Assembly: GCA_021442155.1 (NCBI GenBank)
Contig: CM038222.1
Coordinates: 26,274,148 to 26,338,147, forward strand
Direction of reading: 5' to 3'
DNA: 64,000 nt
Source of the DNA: Cymbidium sinense
Taxonomy: Eukaryota; Streptophyta; Magnoliopsida; Asparagales; Orchidaceae
The translations under genes were made by a program, and so were the position numbers. The notes under the pieces were generated by a model. The model did no database searches. It was given only the letters and a program-made list of their open reading frames with translations, and was not told where the DNA came from. Shown here in pieces: positions 1 to 11,930 of this stretch; position 1 is the stretch's first letter; each line of letters opens with the position of its first letter.

Positions 1-885
1 AGGCCTACCCTAAAAACCTAAAAAAAGAATATAAACTAAAATGAGCACGATAAAATAAATAAAAAACTTAAGTCTAAATAAAATATAAAAATAAAATAAA
101 ATTAAAACATAAACTATAACCTAAACCTAAACCTAAACTTAAACTTAAACTTAAATGTAAAAATATAATAAAATAAAATATAAAAATTAAACTAAAATAA
201 AATAAATAAAAACCTAAATTAAAATCAAAAATAAAATAAACCTAAAAATAAAAAACCTAAATAAAATAAAAACTAAACGTAAAATAAAAATAAAATAAAC
301 CTAAAAGAAAATTAAATAAAAATTAAATAAATACTTAAACCCAAAAAATAAACATAAAACTAAAACCTAAAAAGAAATAAAATATAAAACCTAAACAAAA
401 AACTAAAAAAAAAACCTAAACATAAAATAAACAAAATAAATTAAACTCGAACCTAAACTAAAAAAACTAAATTAAAATAAATAAAACCTAAACCTAAACC
501 TAAATCCTAAACTAAATAAAATAAAATAAACTAAAATTAAACCTAAACCTAAATTGAAAAAAAAAACCCTAAAAAAACCTAAAATAAAAACCTAATACCT
601 AAACCTAAAAAATAAAACAAAAACTTAAACCTAAACCTAAAAATAAAAAAGTATAACCAAAACCTAAAAAAATAAACTAAAAATAAAACTCAACTAATAA
701 ATAAACATAAACCTAAACCTAAACCTAAAAAATAAACTAAAATAAAAAACCTAAATTAAAATAAATAAACCTAAAATGAATAAACTAAACTAAATGAAAA
801 TTAAAAATAAACCTAAATAAAAAAAAATAAAATAAAATAAAGTAAAATAAATAAAATAAAGTAAAATTAATTGAATAAACCTAAA
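1..885 (+). repeat. AAATAAA/CCTAAA satellite block
   Basis: Low-complexity DNA built from CCTAAA, AAATAAA and AACTAAA words, with almost no G on the plus strand. Word order resembles the AT-rich half of the higher-order satellite unit seen across the window. It ends at a boundary motif (886-905). No coding potential was seen. Confidence 0.85.
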
Positions 886-905
886 CCTACCAATTTACTT
901 AATTT
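886..905 (+). repeat. Satellite boundary motif, first copy
   Basis: The motif reads CCTACCAATTTACTTAATTT and marks the switch from an AAATAAA block to a CCCTAAA-like block. Close relatives start near 2246, 23964, 25073, 28703, 28796, 29355, 33293, 34246, 36029, 36910, 37927, 39231, 41156, 42335, 43321, 44532, 46624, 47604, 48713, 49984 and 57768. Their recurrence shows that the surrounding DNA is a higher-order repeat. Function is unknown. Confidence 0.8.
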
Positions 906-1300
906 TTTTTAAAAACCTAAAAGAAAACCCAACCCTAAACTTACTGAGCCTACTCAACTAAACCAGGCCCAACCACTGACTCTTAAACATTTGACCCTGA
1001 GCCCAGCCCTAAATCTGACCCTACCATGAGCCTGGACTCTAAACCATGGCTGACCATGACCTCCAGGCCACTGACTCAACCCTACTTTCCAAACTACCTA
1101 CTGACCTATATGAGCTTTAAAACCAGGCCACCATTAACTCTGAAACTGGTTATCCCTACCACACCCTAAATCTTGAACTCTAATCAGGTGAGGCATAAAC
1201 TGAGCTCATGCCCTGTGCCCTGACCACTATACCATAACCCCACCACAACCAAACTAAAGCCCTAAATTCTAAACCACCTACTAAGTAAAACCTAAAAATA
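906..1300 (+). repeat. Divergent CCCTGA-rich variant block
   Basis: This stretch occupies the place where a CCCTAAA block normally follows the boundary motif. Instead it is rich in CCCTGA, CCACTGACT, CCCAGCCCTAAA and similar words, and has far more G than its neighbours. A loose spacing of about 7 to 14 bases remains. It is probably a highly diverged telomere-like block or a separate insertion. No open frame was seen. Confidence 0.5.
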
Positions 1301-1655
1301 AAATAAATACAAAAAACCTAAACATAAAGAAATTAAAATTAATAAAATAAAATGAAATCTTAAACTAATAACTAAACTTAAAATAAAAATCAAAATAAAA
1401 TAAAATAAAATAAATAAAAACCTAAACTAAACTAAAAATAATAAAAACCTAAGAATAAATAACCTAAATAAAATAAAAACTAAAAATAAAATAAACCTAA
1501 AATAAAAACTAAATAAAAGCTAAACCAAAAAAATAAACCTAAAAATAAAATTGAAAAATAAATAAAAAATAAATCCTAAACCCTAAGCTAAAAAAAATTT
1601 GAAACCTAAAATAAAAATAAAATAACCTAAACCTAAACTGAAATAAGCTAAACTA
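1301..1655 (+). repeat. AAATAAA/CCTAAA satellite block
   Basis: AT-rich half of the satellite unit, with the usual succession of CCTAAA, AAATAAAAT and AACTAAA words. Nothing else is visible. Confidence 0.8.
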
Positions 1656-1800
1656 GTTTTTAAATAACATGGACTTAGAGAAAAGATTAAGAAAGGGGTC
1701 TTAAACCCGTTCCCCTGGCCAATTAATTATTTATTTACTATTTGAAGGCTAATTAATTAATTAGACTAATTAGGAGAATGATTAAGGCTTAGATAGTTAA
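1656..1800 (-). mobile_element. Short fragment resembling element B, inverted
   Basis: This non-satellite insert has ACTTAGAGAAAAG, an AAAGGGG tract, TTTACTATTTGAA and TTAATTAATTA words. The same order appears on the reverse strand of element B around 17560-17660 (there AAAGGGG, ACTTGGAGAAAGG, TTTACTTACTATTGAA). It may be a small inverted piece of that repeat family. Similarity was judged by eye only. Confidence 0.35.
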
Positions 1801-2245
1801 TCAACTAAATAAAAAATAAACTAAAAATAAACCTAAACCTAAAATAAACTAAAAAATCTTAAAATAAACCTAAACTTAAACCTAAACCTAAACCTAAACT
1901 AAATAAAATTAAATAAACTAAAAATAAACCTAAACCTAAAATAAAAAGTAAAATCTTAAAATAAACCAAAAATAAAAACTTAAAACCTAAACCTAAAAAA
2001 ATAAAATAAAAACCTAAACCTAATCCTAAAATAAAAAATAAACCTAAACCTAAAAAATAAAATAAAAATAAAACTCAACTCAAAAATAAACCTAAACCTA
2101 CAAAATGAACTAAGATAAAAAACCTAAACTAAAATTAATAAAGTAAACTAAATAAAAAAATAAACCTAAATAATAAAATAAATAAAATAAGCTAAAATAA
2201 ATAAAAAATAGACTTAATAAACTAAAAAAACTAAGTAAACTTAAA
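1801..2245 (+). repeat. AAATAAA/CCTAAA satellite block
   Basis: AT-rich half-unit that ends at a boundary motif (2246-2265). No coding potential. Confidence 0.8.
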
Positions 2246-2650
2246 CCTATCGATTTACTTAATTTAAAAAAAACCCTAAACCCTAAATCCTAAATCCTAA
2301 ACCCTAAACCCTAAAACTAATCATAAACCCTAAAACCTAAACCTACATCCCTAAACCTTAAACCATAAACCCTAAAACCCTAAACTCTAAACCCTAAACC
2401 CTAAACTCTAAACCCTAAACTTACAAACCTAAACCTTAAACCCTGAATCCTAAAACCCTAAACTCTAAATCCTAAACCCTAAACTTTAAACCTTATATCT
2501 AAACCCTTAACCCCTAAACCCTAAAACTGTAAACCTTAAAACCTATACCATAAACCCTAAACCTTATACCCTAAAACCCAAAACCTACAACCCTAAACCC
2601 TAAACCCCAAACACTAAACCCTAAACTAACCCTAAATCCTAAACTTTAAG
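2246..2650 (+). repeat. Boundary motif and degenerate telomere-like CCCTAAA array
   Basis: The boundary motif is followed by about 385 bp of CCCTAAA repeats (C-rich strand on +) carrying many single-base changes and spacing slips. Perfect runs are only two to four units. The array stops directly at the first GRP module. Confidence 0.85.
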
Positions 2651-3141
2651 AATGGTCAGAAGCTTGATGGCAGGAACATCACCATCCACTAGGCTCAATC
2701 TAGATATGACAGTGGAGGCGAAGGCCGAGGTAGCAGTTATCATGGTGGTGGTGGGGGATCTGGAGGTGTTGGTGGATATGGAGGTGGTCCTAAGAACAAT
2801 GGTGGTTATGGATGCGGGAGGACGAACAAAGGTTATAGCCGTGGTGGTGGTAGAGGGAGAGATCGGGGATATGATGGTGGATCCCGCTACTCAAGAAACA
2901 AGGGTGGTTTTGTGGGAACTGGAGAAATTGAAGAATATCCGATTCGATTTGCTGCTTGTAAAATTTTGTCTTTATAGTAGAGATAAATCTACTTATCTAG
3001 GGTTTTTTATTTTCTCTATGGGTGCTCATTTTTTATCTATGTCTTTGCTTGTGTCTTAGAAAACTTGTGCTGCTACTTGGTTGATGAAATGAAAAAAAAA
3101 TGTCAAATCAGAATTTGTTCTCTGTTAAAACTTTAAAAAAA
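2651..3141 (+). pseudogene. GRP 3' module 1 (glycine-rich RNA-binding protein fragment)
   Basis: The reading frame from 2651 gives NGQKLDGRNITI, the end of an RNA-recognition motif in plant GRP7-like proteins. It then has a stop in place of the expected NQAQ-type residues, followed by a glycine-rich tail (GGG, GGYG repeats). The C-terminal region is recognisable as YDGGS, a YSR-like stretch and GNWRN-like residues, then a 3' UTR ending in an A-rich run near 3130-3141. The parent family binds RNA in nucleus and cytoplasm and acts in circadian and stress responses. Most of the RRM, including RNP1, is absent, so this is a 5'-truncated dead copy. CCCTAAA repeats flank both ends. Confidence 0.8.
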
Positions 3142-3470
3142 ACCTTAAACCCTAAACCCTAAACCATAAATTAAAACTTAAACCCTATACTAAAAACCTA
3201 AACTCTAAACCTTAAACCCTAAACATTAAACCCTAAACCCTAAACCCTAAACCTAAACACTAAACCCTAAACTCTAAACCTTAAACCCTAAATCCTAAAC
3301 CCTATAATAGTAAAATAATAAACCCTAAACCTTAAAACCTAAACCATAAAATCCTAAACCCTAATCCTTAAAATCTACAACCCTAAAACCTAAACCCTAA
3401 ATCCCAAACCCTAAACTAGCCCTAAACCCTAAACCTTAACCCTAAACCCTAAACACTAAACCCTAAGCTT
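3142..3470 (+). repeat. Degenerate CCCTAAA array
   Basis: About 330 bp of imperfect telomere-like repeats between GRP module 1 and element A. The equivalent interval at 58488-58848 has nearly the same length and the same neighbours. Confidence 0.85.
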
Positions 3471-5905
3471 TGAATAAAGATGTCATTAAGAGTAAATCTA
3501 AAGAATGACCAAATCCTAACATAGTTATGGTAGCAAAATAAAATATCTTCAAGAGACTTTCCCTTGACTATTGGAGATTTGAATACCCTAAACCCTAACC
3601 GTAAATCTTATTATAAAATAATGTATTATAGTATAATGTAGCATCATATATTTGAGCACGTAGTGATGTGTTTTTTGATGTTATAAGATGTTTTGAAATG
3701 TTTTAGTATATTATGGTATTGTGCCCTATAATCTATATTAATATAAATCATCAAAATATTGATTTAAAAAATTAGATGATGAAATTTATTAAATTTGAAG
3801 TGGGAATTAGGTTGTAGTAGCAAAGGTGTGTTATGCCACTTGTACACTCAAAAGTAAGATTTTATGTTCTAAATAAATATTATATGTTGTATCATAGTAT
3901 AGCATCATATATCATAATATATTATTCTATGCATTTTAATTTATTTTAGTATTTTATAATCATGCAATCAAGCTAACACTAGCATTATTTATAAAAATGT
4001 TGATTTACACCTTAAAATGGTGGAATTTGGCCAAATTCATAATAGGTGGAGCATGGCATCATAATATATTATTTCAATTTAAAATATGTAAGTGATACGA
4101 CTAAAATATATAGTTTTTTATTATTTATACTAATTTTTTTATTTTTTATCTTAACCAATCCCTTGTGATGTGATATGTAATATAATATAATATAATATGT
4201 TATAGTGTATTATAATATTGGATGCCATAACATAGTGTAGCATCATGCATTATAGCATATTATTGTGTATTACTGCTTATTGTTTAGCATATTTTAGATT
4301 GTTATAGTATGATGTAGTAGAGTTTGTACTGGTATAATTCAAAAAAATACTAATTTATTGGTTGAGATGATGGGATTTGGCTTTTAAGGTAAGCTTTAGG
4401 GAAGATCATTGGGGGTGTGCTATGGTGTGTCATTTAATCAAAAGAATGGAATTTTGCATCCAAAATTAATGTTCATTTTTCAACCAAATTTTATAAATTT
4501 TTTTGCTTAAAGTGATTCAGTGTAATGTAAGATAATATATTATTTGAAAGCATATTAAAATATAATGTACATAATAATATAACTTCAAATGTATATGAAT
4601 GTGGTCGTGTGTTACTAAATGTTATTACATTTTAGTATGGTTTAGTTTTGTTATAATACATTGGGTCAGAACTCACAAAAATGATAATTTGAAGGTTGAG
4701 ATGGAAGAATTTGGCCAAATTCATGGCACACACCAAGAAGCAACACCAAAATTATGCTATTTTGTGCCATTTCTAATAGAATAATAATAATCTTACATCC
4801 AAAATGAACATTATTCATATTTTGAGAAATTTTTTTATTTGTTCCTTTTAAGTGATTTTAATGAGGTGTAATGTTAGACAATATATTATATAATAACAAA
4901 TTATAATATAACATCATATATTATATTATAATATAGTGTGTTAATTCACACTATAATATGTTTAACATGATATTGTATAGTTAGTTTGAGTTTGCTCCAT
5001 CAGAAATCATAAAATGTTGATTATAATGTTAAGATGATGTAGTTTGAATGAATACATTGTTAGACTTTTGGTTGAAGTATTAAAGGTGTGCATAAGAAAT
5101 GAAATAAGATTTCATGAGAATTCCATGTCAAGGACATGGAGGGTGATCCACTAGGGGATCACACATGCATTGGACATGACATGTGAGGGGTCTATGTTGA
5201 GGGCATTGAAGAAGAAAATTTGCTGGGGATAAGGTTTGAATTTGATTTGATTATTTGATTTATGGAATGAAGATCTATTGGGGATAAGAATATAAAATCC
5301 ACTGTGGATTAAGATTGAATTAATTTTAATTTGTTTTGTTTTAATTGATGTGGAGGCATATCTACTAGAGATATGGCCTCGAGTCCACTATGGATCGGGT
5401 ATATGAACCTTTCACTAGAGAAGCAGGTTCAAGTTATTCATTGGAGATTAGGATTTGAGTTTGATTTGATAGAATTATTTGGGGATGTAACCACTAGGAA
5501 TAATAGTTTGGTTGGATTTCTTTGATATACACTCTACTAAGGGAGTTGGTTTAATTTGACTCCACTAGTGAGGTTGGTTTTAAGTTTGATTTATTTGCTT
5601 GACTTATTTACATATGATTTGGGGCTCCATTGGGGAAAATTACTTTATGTTTAATTTAATCTAAGTTAATGTATGGACCCCATTGTGATGAACCACAGAA
5701 GCTATATATGACCTACCTAGGTTTACAAATCAAAAGGGATAGTCTAATACGTAAGCTATACCTAATGGGTTTCCTTTTAGGTGTCTGTCTATGCTAGGAA
5801 GAGGGCATAGCAGGCTTACATCTTCCAAAGTGATGAATAACCAATGGGGTGACCTATTGGATGCACAACAAATAGAACCTGACCTAGGTGTGAGGAATAA
5901 CCCTA
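3471..5905. mobile_element. Repeat element A, left copy, first internal unit
   Basis: Non-satellite DNA starting TGAATAAAGATGTCAT directly after CCCTAAA repeats. The same start occurs at 58849. The first 1.6 kb is very AT-rich, with TATAATATAATA words and recurring phrases such as GTGATGTG, GAATTTGGCCAAATTCAT and ATAATGTAGCATCAT. From about 5100 it becomes G-richer with repeated CCGCTGGGGATAAG- and CCACTAGGGA-like phrases. No coding frame is credible; the short open frames are not conserved between copies. It may be LTR or non-autonomous retroelement DNA, perhaps the 3' flank of the gypsy element to its right. Identity is not established. Confidence 0.6.
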
Positions 5906-8200
5906 ATCTTATAGTATAATGTAGCATCATGTATTTGAGCATGTAGTGATGTGTTTTTGAATGTTATAAGATGTTTTAAAATGTTTTAGTATATTATGGT
6001 ATTGTGCCCTATAGTCTATATTATTATAAATAATAAAAATATTAATTTAATAAATAAGATAATGAAATTTTTTAAAATTGAAGTGAGAATTAGGTTGTAG
6101 TACCAAAGGTGTGCTATGCCACTTGTAGTCTAAAAAGTCAGATTTTATGTTCAAAATTAAAAATATATATTGTAACATTGTATTGCATCATATATCATAA
6201 TATATTGTTCTATGCATTTTAAATTCTTTTAGTATTTTATAATCATGTAGTCGAGCCTACACTAGAATTATTTATAAAAATGTTTATTTAGACTTTAAAA
6301 TGATGGAATTTGACCAAATTCATAATTGGTAGATCATGTCATCATAATATATTGTTTCAATTTCAAATATGTAAGTGATACGACTAAAATATATAGTTTT
6401 TTATTCTTTAGACTAATTTTATGATTTTTTATTTTAAGCATTCCCTTGTGATGTGATATGCAATATAATATAATATAATATGTTATAGTGTATTATAATA
6501 TAGAATGCCATAATATAGTGTAGCATCATGCATTAGTTTAACATACTTTAGTTTGTTATAGTTTGATGTAGTAGAGTTTTTACTAGTATAACTCATAAAA
6601 ATATTGATTTATAGGCTGAGATGGTAGGATTTGGCAAATTTTAAGGTAAGATTTAGGGAACATCTTTGGGGTGTGCTATGGTCTATCATTTAATCAAAAA
6701 AATTTGAATTTTCCATCCAAAATAAATGTTCATTTTTCAACCAAATTTAATAAATTTTTTGCTTAAAGTGATTCATTTTAAGGTATAATGTAAGATAATA
6801 TATTATATGAAAGCATATTAAAATATAATGTACATAACAATATAACTTCACATATATATGAATGCGGTGGTGTGTTACTAAATGTTATTGTACATTTTAG
6901 TATGTTTTACTTTTATTATAATACATTGGTTCAAAACTCACAAAAATGTTAATTTGAAATTTGAGATAAAAGACTTTGGCCAAATTCATGACACAAACTA
7001 AGAAGAAACACCAAAATTATGCTATTTTGTACCATTTCTAATAGAAAAATAATAATTTTACATCCAAAATGAACATTATTCATATTTTGAGAAAATTTTG
7101 TTATTTTTTCATTTTAAGTGATTCTAATGAGGTGTAATGTTGGACAATATATTATATTAATAAAAATTATAATATAACATCATATATTTTAATATAATAT
7201 AGTGTGTTAATTCCCACTAAAATATGTTTAGCATAATATTGTATAGTTAGTTTGAGCTTGCACCATCACAAATCATAAAATCTTGATTATAATGTTAAGA
7301 TGATGTAATTTGAACAAACAGATTGTTAGTCTTTAGGTTGAAGTATTAAAGGTGTGCATAATAGAAGAAATAAAATTTTATGAGAATTCCATGTGATGGA
7401 AATGGAGGGAGATCCGCTAGGGGATCATACATACATTGGATATGACATGTGAGGGGTCTTTATCGATGCCATAGAAGAGGAAAATATGCTAGGGATAAGG
7501 TTTGAATTTGATTTGATTATATGATTTATGGAAAGAAGATCCGCTGGGGATAAGAATCTATAATCCACCGAGGATTAAGTTTTAATCGACTTTAATTTGT
7601 TTTATTTTAATTGATGTGGAGGCATATCTACTAGAGATATGGGCTCGAGTCTGCTAGGGATTGGGTATATGAACCTTCCACTAAGAAAGTAGGTTCGGGT
7701 AATCTGTTGGGGATTGGGATTTGAGTTTGATTTCATAGATTTATTTGGGGATGTATCCGCTTGGCATAAGAGTTTGGTTGGATTTCTTTGATTTAGACTC
7801 TACTGGGAGAGTTAGTTTAATTTGGTTCAAATAGAGAGGTTGGTTTTGAAATTGATTTATTTGCTTGACTTGTTTATATATGATTTAGGGCTCCATTAAG
7901 GAGAAGGGTGTAATTTAACTGTACTAGGGAAAATCATATTGGGTTTAGCTTAATCTGTGTTAATATATGGACCCTATTAGTGTGTGATGGACCCACTGAG
8001 AAGGGGCTATATCAACCTTGACCTACCTTAAGTTTACAAATCCAAAGGGATTGTCTACTAACTGTGGGGTAGAGCTAGCCAACCTAAGGGATTGCCTTTC
8101 GATGTGCAACAGTTGTGCTAAGAAAAAGGTGTAGTAGACTTACATCTTCCAAAGAGAGGAACAACTGCTGGGGACTTATGTCAATACAAAAATAGTCAGG
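5906..8200. mobile_element. Repeat element A, left copy, second internal unit (tandem duplicate)
   Basis: From 5906 the sequence restarts near the beginning of the previous unit (TATAGTATAATGTAGCATCA, GTAGTGATGTG and so on). It follows that unit with many point changes and small gaps through the AT-rich and G-richer parts. The copy at 58849 has one such unit only. The join at 5905/5906 lies in a stretch that reads GAACCTGACCTAGG in both copies. Confidence 0.65.
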
Positions 8201-9170
8201 ATTAATTTTATCTTAATTTCATGTGATTTGATATTATTAGTTTGGTTTAGTTTGATTTTGAATTGAGGGCATATCCATTGGTGATGTGAGCTCGGTCAAA
8301 TTAAATAGATTTAATTTATGGATCATGCTTGTGTGTGATAGACCCACTGAGAAGGGGCTATATTGGACTTGTCCTATCTCAGATTTACAAATCCAAAAGG
8401 ATAGTCTACTAGTTTTTGGGTAGAGCTAGCCAACATAAGGGGTTGTCTTTCTGTGTACAATGGCTATGCTAGGAAAAAGGTGTAACAGACTTACATCTTC
8501 TAAAGTAGGGAACAATCATTGGGGTGACCTATTGGTAGCACAATAAATTAAACTCGACTTAGAGGTGACTACCGAGTGAATGCTGCTAAGGACTTATATC
8601 AACTCATGAGTAGTCAAACAAGTCCTATAGGGAGTTTTGCTGACATTGCCCTAAAGATAGGATACCTGCTTGGAAAAAGGTACCACTAGGGGGGGTCCTC
8701 CTAATCCTCAAGTGAATATATATTTTATTTATAAGTTTGCGTGGACCCTGTTGGTGTGCGAGGGATCAAACTGAGAAGGGGCTATGTCAGCCTTTATCTA
8801 TCTCAGTTTTAGTGGACCAAGGGAGAACATGCGAATCCATAGGATGAACTCTCCAACCACAAGGGTGGTTGCTAGGAAAGGGGAACTGTCCAATCCGATA
8901 GTAACCTGGGTAGTGTCTAAATGGGGTCATAAAGGACGTGATCCAAATATAGTGCCCACAGGGGAGGTGCTGCCAGTGGCCTTTTCTTGAGCCACGAAAA
9001 AGAAAGCCTATAGGTGTATGGTGGCCAACTCAAGGAGAATGCGTAGCAGACTTACATCTACCATGAGTGGTGTATCCTAAGGTGCAAGAACTAACCAACC
9101 TAAGGTGTATCCATCAGCATGAGTAGTGTATCCTTCAGCATAGTGAGAACCAACCAACCTAAGGTGTCCA
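7966..9170. repeat. Diverged tandem repeats of about 350-425 bp in element A
   Basis: Starts near 7966, 8318 and 8743 share GACCC, TGTGCGATGGACCCACTGA and GAAGGGGCTATRTC. These are followed by a phrase ending GGGATAGTCTACT, then GGTAGAGCTAGCC and AGACTTACATCTTCC. The last phrase recurs near 9045, 9425 and 9546. The right copy of A has matching starts near 61086, 61508 and 61925. An open frame at 8784-8990 lies inside a repeat and is not a gene. Confidence 0.6.
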
Positions 9171-9830
9171 TCAGTCTGCAATGATTAATCTAGAAAGAAA
9201 GAATGTAGGCTTACAACTTTTCAAGCAGAACTGATCATCAGGATAGTTTGTCATCGGTGGGTTAGATATCTCGACCTAGCGACTACTAAGTGGGGAGCCC
9301 CGAGGAAGGACTGGACCCATACTTGAAGTAGTCAAGAGGGAAGGAGCTGCTAGGGGACTTATCTTAAACATCAAATATACCTGACCCAGTCGGTGCACAA
9401 AGGCTAATCCAAGATTAAAGCGCAGCAGACTCACATCCTCTTAAATGAAGCCAACATGAGGTAGCTTGTCGACCATGTAGTAAGGCCTACCAAATGAACA
9501 ATGAGCTCATCGATGTGCAGTGGCCAGGTAAATAAGGAAAGTGTAGTAGACTTACATCCTCCAAAGTAAGAAGACCACTAGAGTCACACACTAGTAGGCT
9601 AGCACATCAGCCCGACCTAGAGTAGCTACTGAGTGAGTGCCACTGGGGGTATTATCTCAACTAAGAGTAGCCCAAAATAAAAATATATGTTTGTTTTATA
9701 TGTTTGTGTCTAGTTTGTATTTGTGTTGTGTCGATGAAGGATAAGATGCCGCTTGGGTTCCTTACACCTTCCCTAAACACATCATGGAGGATTTGCAAAA
9801 AAGAATACCTTCAACATGGAAGAGATTGAA
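9171..9830. mobile_element. End of element A and junction with the gypsy element
   Basis: Further AGACTTACATC-type phrases continue to about 9660. They are followed by a T/G-rich segment (TTTGTTTTATATGTTTGTGT) and then the 3' side of the minus-strand gypsy reading region. In this orientation a 3' LTR is expected here, so element A could be that LTR. No polypurine tract or paired LTR proves it. No genes seen. Confidence 0.4.
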
Positions 9831-10800
9831 ATCGAAATGAAATTTTCATTGATGATTATTATTTTTAAACATGACTTATAATATTTATTTAGGTAGAGCT
9901 CATTGATTGGAAGCATTGGGCGCTCTCCCTTATGATTAATAAGCTAAAGAAATCCTCTTTGGTAGGCCTTCTATATGGCAAAAGGGCCTTCCCGAATGGA
10001 TTCAAACTTGCCACTCATCTATGATGGGAAACAATTGGTCTCCTAAGAACTAAAATAAGCTCTCCTACTTGAAAAGCTCTAGGATAGGCTAACTTGCTGT
10101 GATCTTGAATCATTTTAGCTTTGTACAACTCAAGATTTTGGTATGCCTACAATCTAACCACAACTTGGTGTTCTACTTTATTATGATCTTGCTACCCATA
10201 GCTATCTTTAGTGATGGGAGTTGAACTTCTAATGGAAGAATGGCTTCAGATCCATACACTAAGGAGAAAGAAGTAGACTGAGTTGGAATTCTATATGTGG
10301 TACGGTAGGCCCACAAGACTTCAACTAACTGCTCATGCCATTGTTGGTTATCGTTGTCGAGTGCCTCTATGCAGAATCTCCTTCACCCATTTAGAAAAGT
10401 AGTCACTAGCAACTAAGATGAACTGATGAACCTTGAAAGAAGGAGGATCAATCAGACTTACGATGTTGGTACCCCCAACACTTGAATGGCCATAAGGCCA
10501 ATATAAGATATTGAATGTTGGGTGGTTGGAGGAGGACCATACCGTGTATCTAACATTAGTGGCATCGCTTAGCCATATCCATGCAATCTTTGATCATCGA
10601 CGTCCAATAGTATCATAGTCTCTTGATCTTGGCTTTCATCTTCAGACAAGATTGGTTAGCTCCACATAATCTTAAGTGTACGTCAATCACCATCTTACGA
10701 GTTTCATGCTTTTCTAAACAACGTAACCACATATGATCGAAAGATTGCCGATACAAGACACCATCCACAAGAGTGTAGGAAAGTGCTCTCTAGTTCATCT
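9831..10800 (-). pseudogene. Ty3/gypsy integrase domain, degenerate
   Basis: The reverse strand reads with frameshifts and stops as a retroviral-type integrase. The catalytic-core phrase FILVASDYFSKWV is at about 10385-10430, VLWAYRT at 10298-10318 and LVYGSEAILPLEV near 10200-10245. Similar phrases typify Tat/Ogre-lineage integrases (IDYFTKWVEA, LWAYRTT, VYGTEAVLPVEV in the family). The zinc-binding region should lie near 10560-10700 but is badly worn. The enzyme would insert element cDNA into chromosomal DNA. No intact frame spans the domain, so it is inactive. Confidence 0.8.
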
Positions 10801-11000
10801 CATAGGCTTAGGACTTCTCTTGAGGTAGTTTACCTTTATTTATGTAATCCATGAATGGTTGCCTCCAATCTAACTCCTCTTCCTTCTTGGAAATGAAAAC
10901 CTCCCCTTCAAGAGTGTACTTTTTGTTAAGTTCAATATAAATATGTGATAAGACTTTTCTATTTTGGATCTTTATAGATATGAGCTCATCCTCTGGACAT
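10801..11000 (-). pseudogene. Gypsy linker between archaeal-type RNase H and integrase
   Basis: Part of an uninterrupted 95-residue stretch (10808-11095). It contains DWRQPFMDYINKGKLP near its C-terminus. A DWR-P-DYL-GLP phrase is typical of the segment between the second RNase H and integrase in plant Tat-type polyproteins. The stretch ends in a stop, so the polyprotein is broken here. Confidence 0.75.
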
Positions 11001-11440
11001 GCCAACTCCTTGACAAGCTGTTTTAAAGCATACACTACAGCGTTCGCTTCTTGGGGAATCTTATAAATGGTAACCTCTGGGATTTGGTCCAACAACTCTA
11101 TGGTGTACTTATGCTAGTGATGTAGCTTGGGCTTTATAACCTTATAGAACCCAATAATTTGGTTGATAATTAGCTGAGAATCCCTGAAGATATTGATATT
11201 CTAGATGCTTAGAGTAATGGCTAACTCTACACTGGAAATCAGAGCATCATATTTGACTTCATTGTTGGTATAAGAATTGGACAGATGATATAAGAATCAC
11301 ATCACTTCACAGTCTAGAGTTAAGAGAACTATTCATACCCCTACCTTTCTTGGAGTAGTAGATTATGGTTCTTCTCCTCTTTGAGGGGAAGTTGTACCAT
11401 CAAAATATATCTCTCAATGGTGAATGCTAGTATCCTCTAA
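11001..11440 (-). pseudogene. Second (archaeal-type) RNase H of gypsy element
   Basis: The reverse strand reads, across stops, YFDGTTSP, then NSYTNNEVKYDALISSVELA, then FRDSQLIINQIIGFYKV, then IPQEANAVVYALKQLV. This succession (YFDGA, TNNxAEYEAL, GDSQLVVNQ, IPREENxxADALA) marks the extra RNase H of the plant Tat/Ogre/Retand group. The first Asp and the DSQ Asp survive. In the AEYEAL motif an E-to-K change is seen, and the terminal ADALA Asp is replaced (VVYAL). It is inactive as it stands. Confidence 0.8.
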
Positions 11441-11579
11441 ATTTATGATTTATTCATCGGGGTAATAATCATTAAATAGAGAGTAAATAGGAAGTGTGTG
11501 TGCTTATAAGAAATCTACTAGCGATTGTCCTTTCATCACATAGAGGGGTACGAAGGTTGTGTCAAACTACGAGAGGATC

Positions 11580-11930
11580 ATGGACCATCATGCCAACCGT
11601 CCATATAGTGTCAGTCAGGTCATGAGATACTATAGTGGATTGATCCTAGAGATTAAGTTCACCTTATGAGGAAGCATGTAGTGTTGTATCTTTTGGGATG
11701 TAAAGATTAAAGCTAGGCTATGCCTCTCAATGGGTAGATAATTAAACTCAGTAGGGATTAGTTGATGGCTAAGGCAGTAGACTGCATTTTTCATTCCTTT
11801 ATTATTGGCTTGGGCCAACATAGCACCAAGGGAGTTGTCTAATGCAGTAGTGTAAACTATGAGTGGTATGCCTGGGATAAGGACTACTAGAATTGGCGGT
11901 GTCATCAAGTAATTCTTGATGTCTTCAAAG
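11580..11930 (-). pseudogene. Gypsy RT-linked RNase H
   Basis: A 92-residue open stretch (11630-11908) reads MTPPILVVLIPGIPLIVY, TTALDNSLGAMLAQ, YCLSHQL, FNYLPIERHSLALIF and QKIQHYMLPHKVNLISR. This matches the RNase H that follows RT in plant gypsy elements, where the usual phrases are LGAMLAQ, YYLSR, NYSPIEKECLAL and KLRHYML. The domain would remove RNA from RNA/DNA hybrids in reverse transcription. It sits directly downstream of the RT region in element order. Confidence 0.85.

Noticed and set aside
1..2650. A true chromosome end
   Set aside because: CCCTAAA runs are short and heavily mutated, and similar arrays extend over 58 kb with embedded elements. A functional telomere would be long and nearly perfect.
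8784..8990. 68-residue open frame in element A
   Set aside because: It lies within a tandem repeat and its counterpart near 61960 is not open in the same frame.
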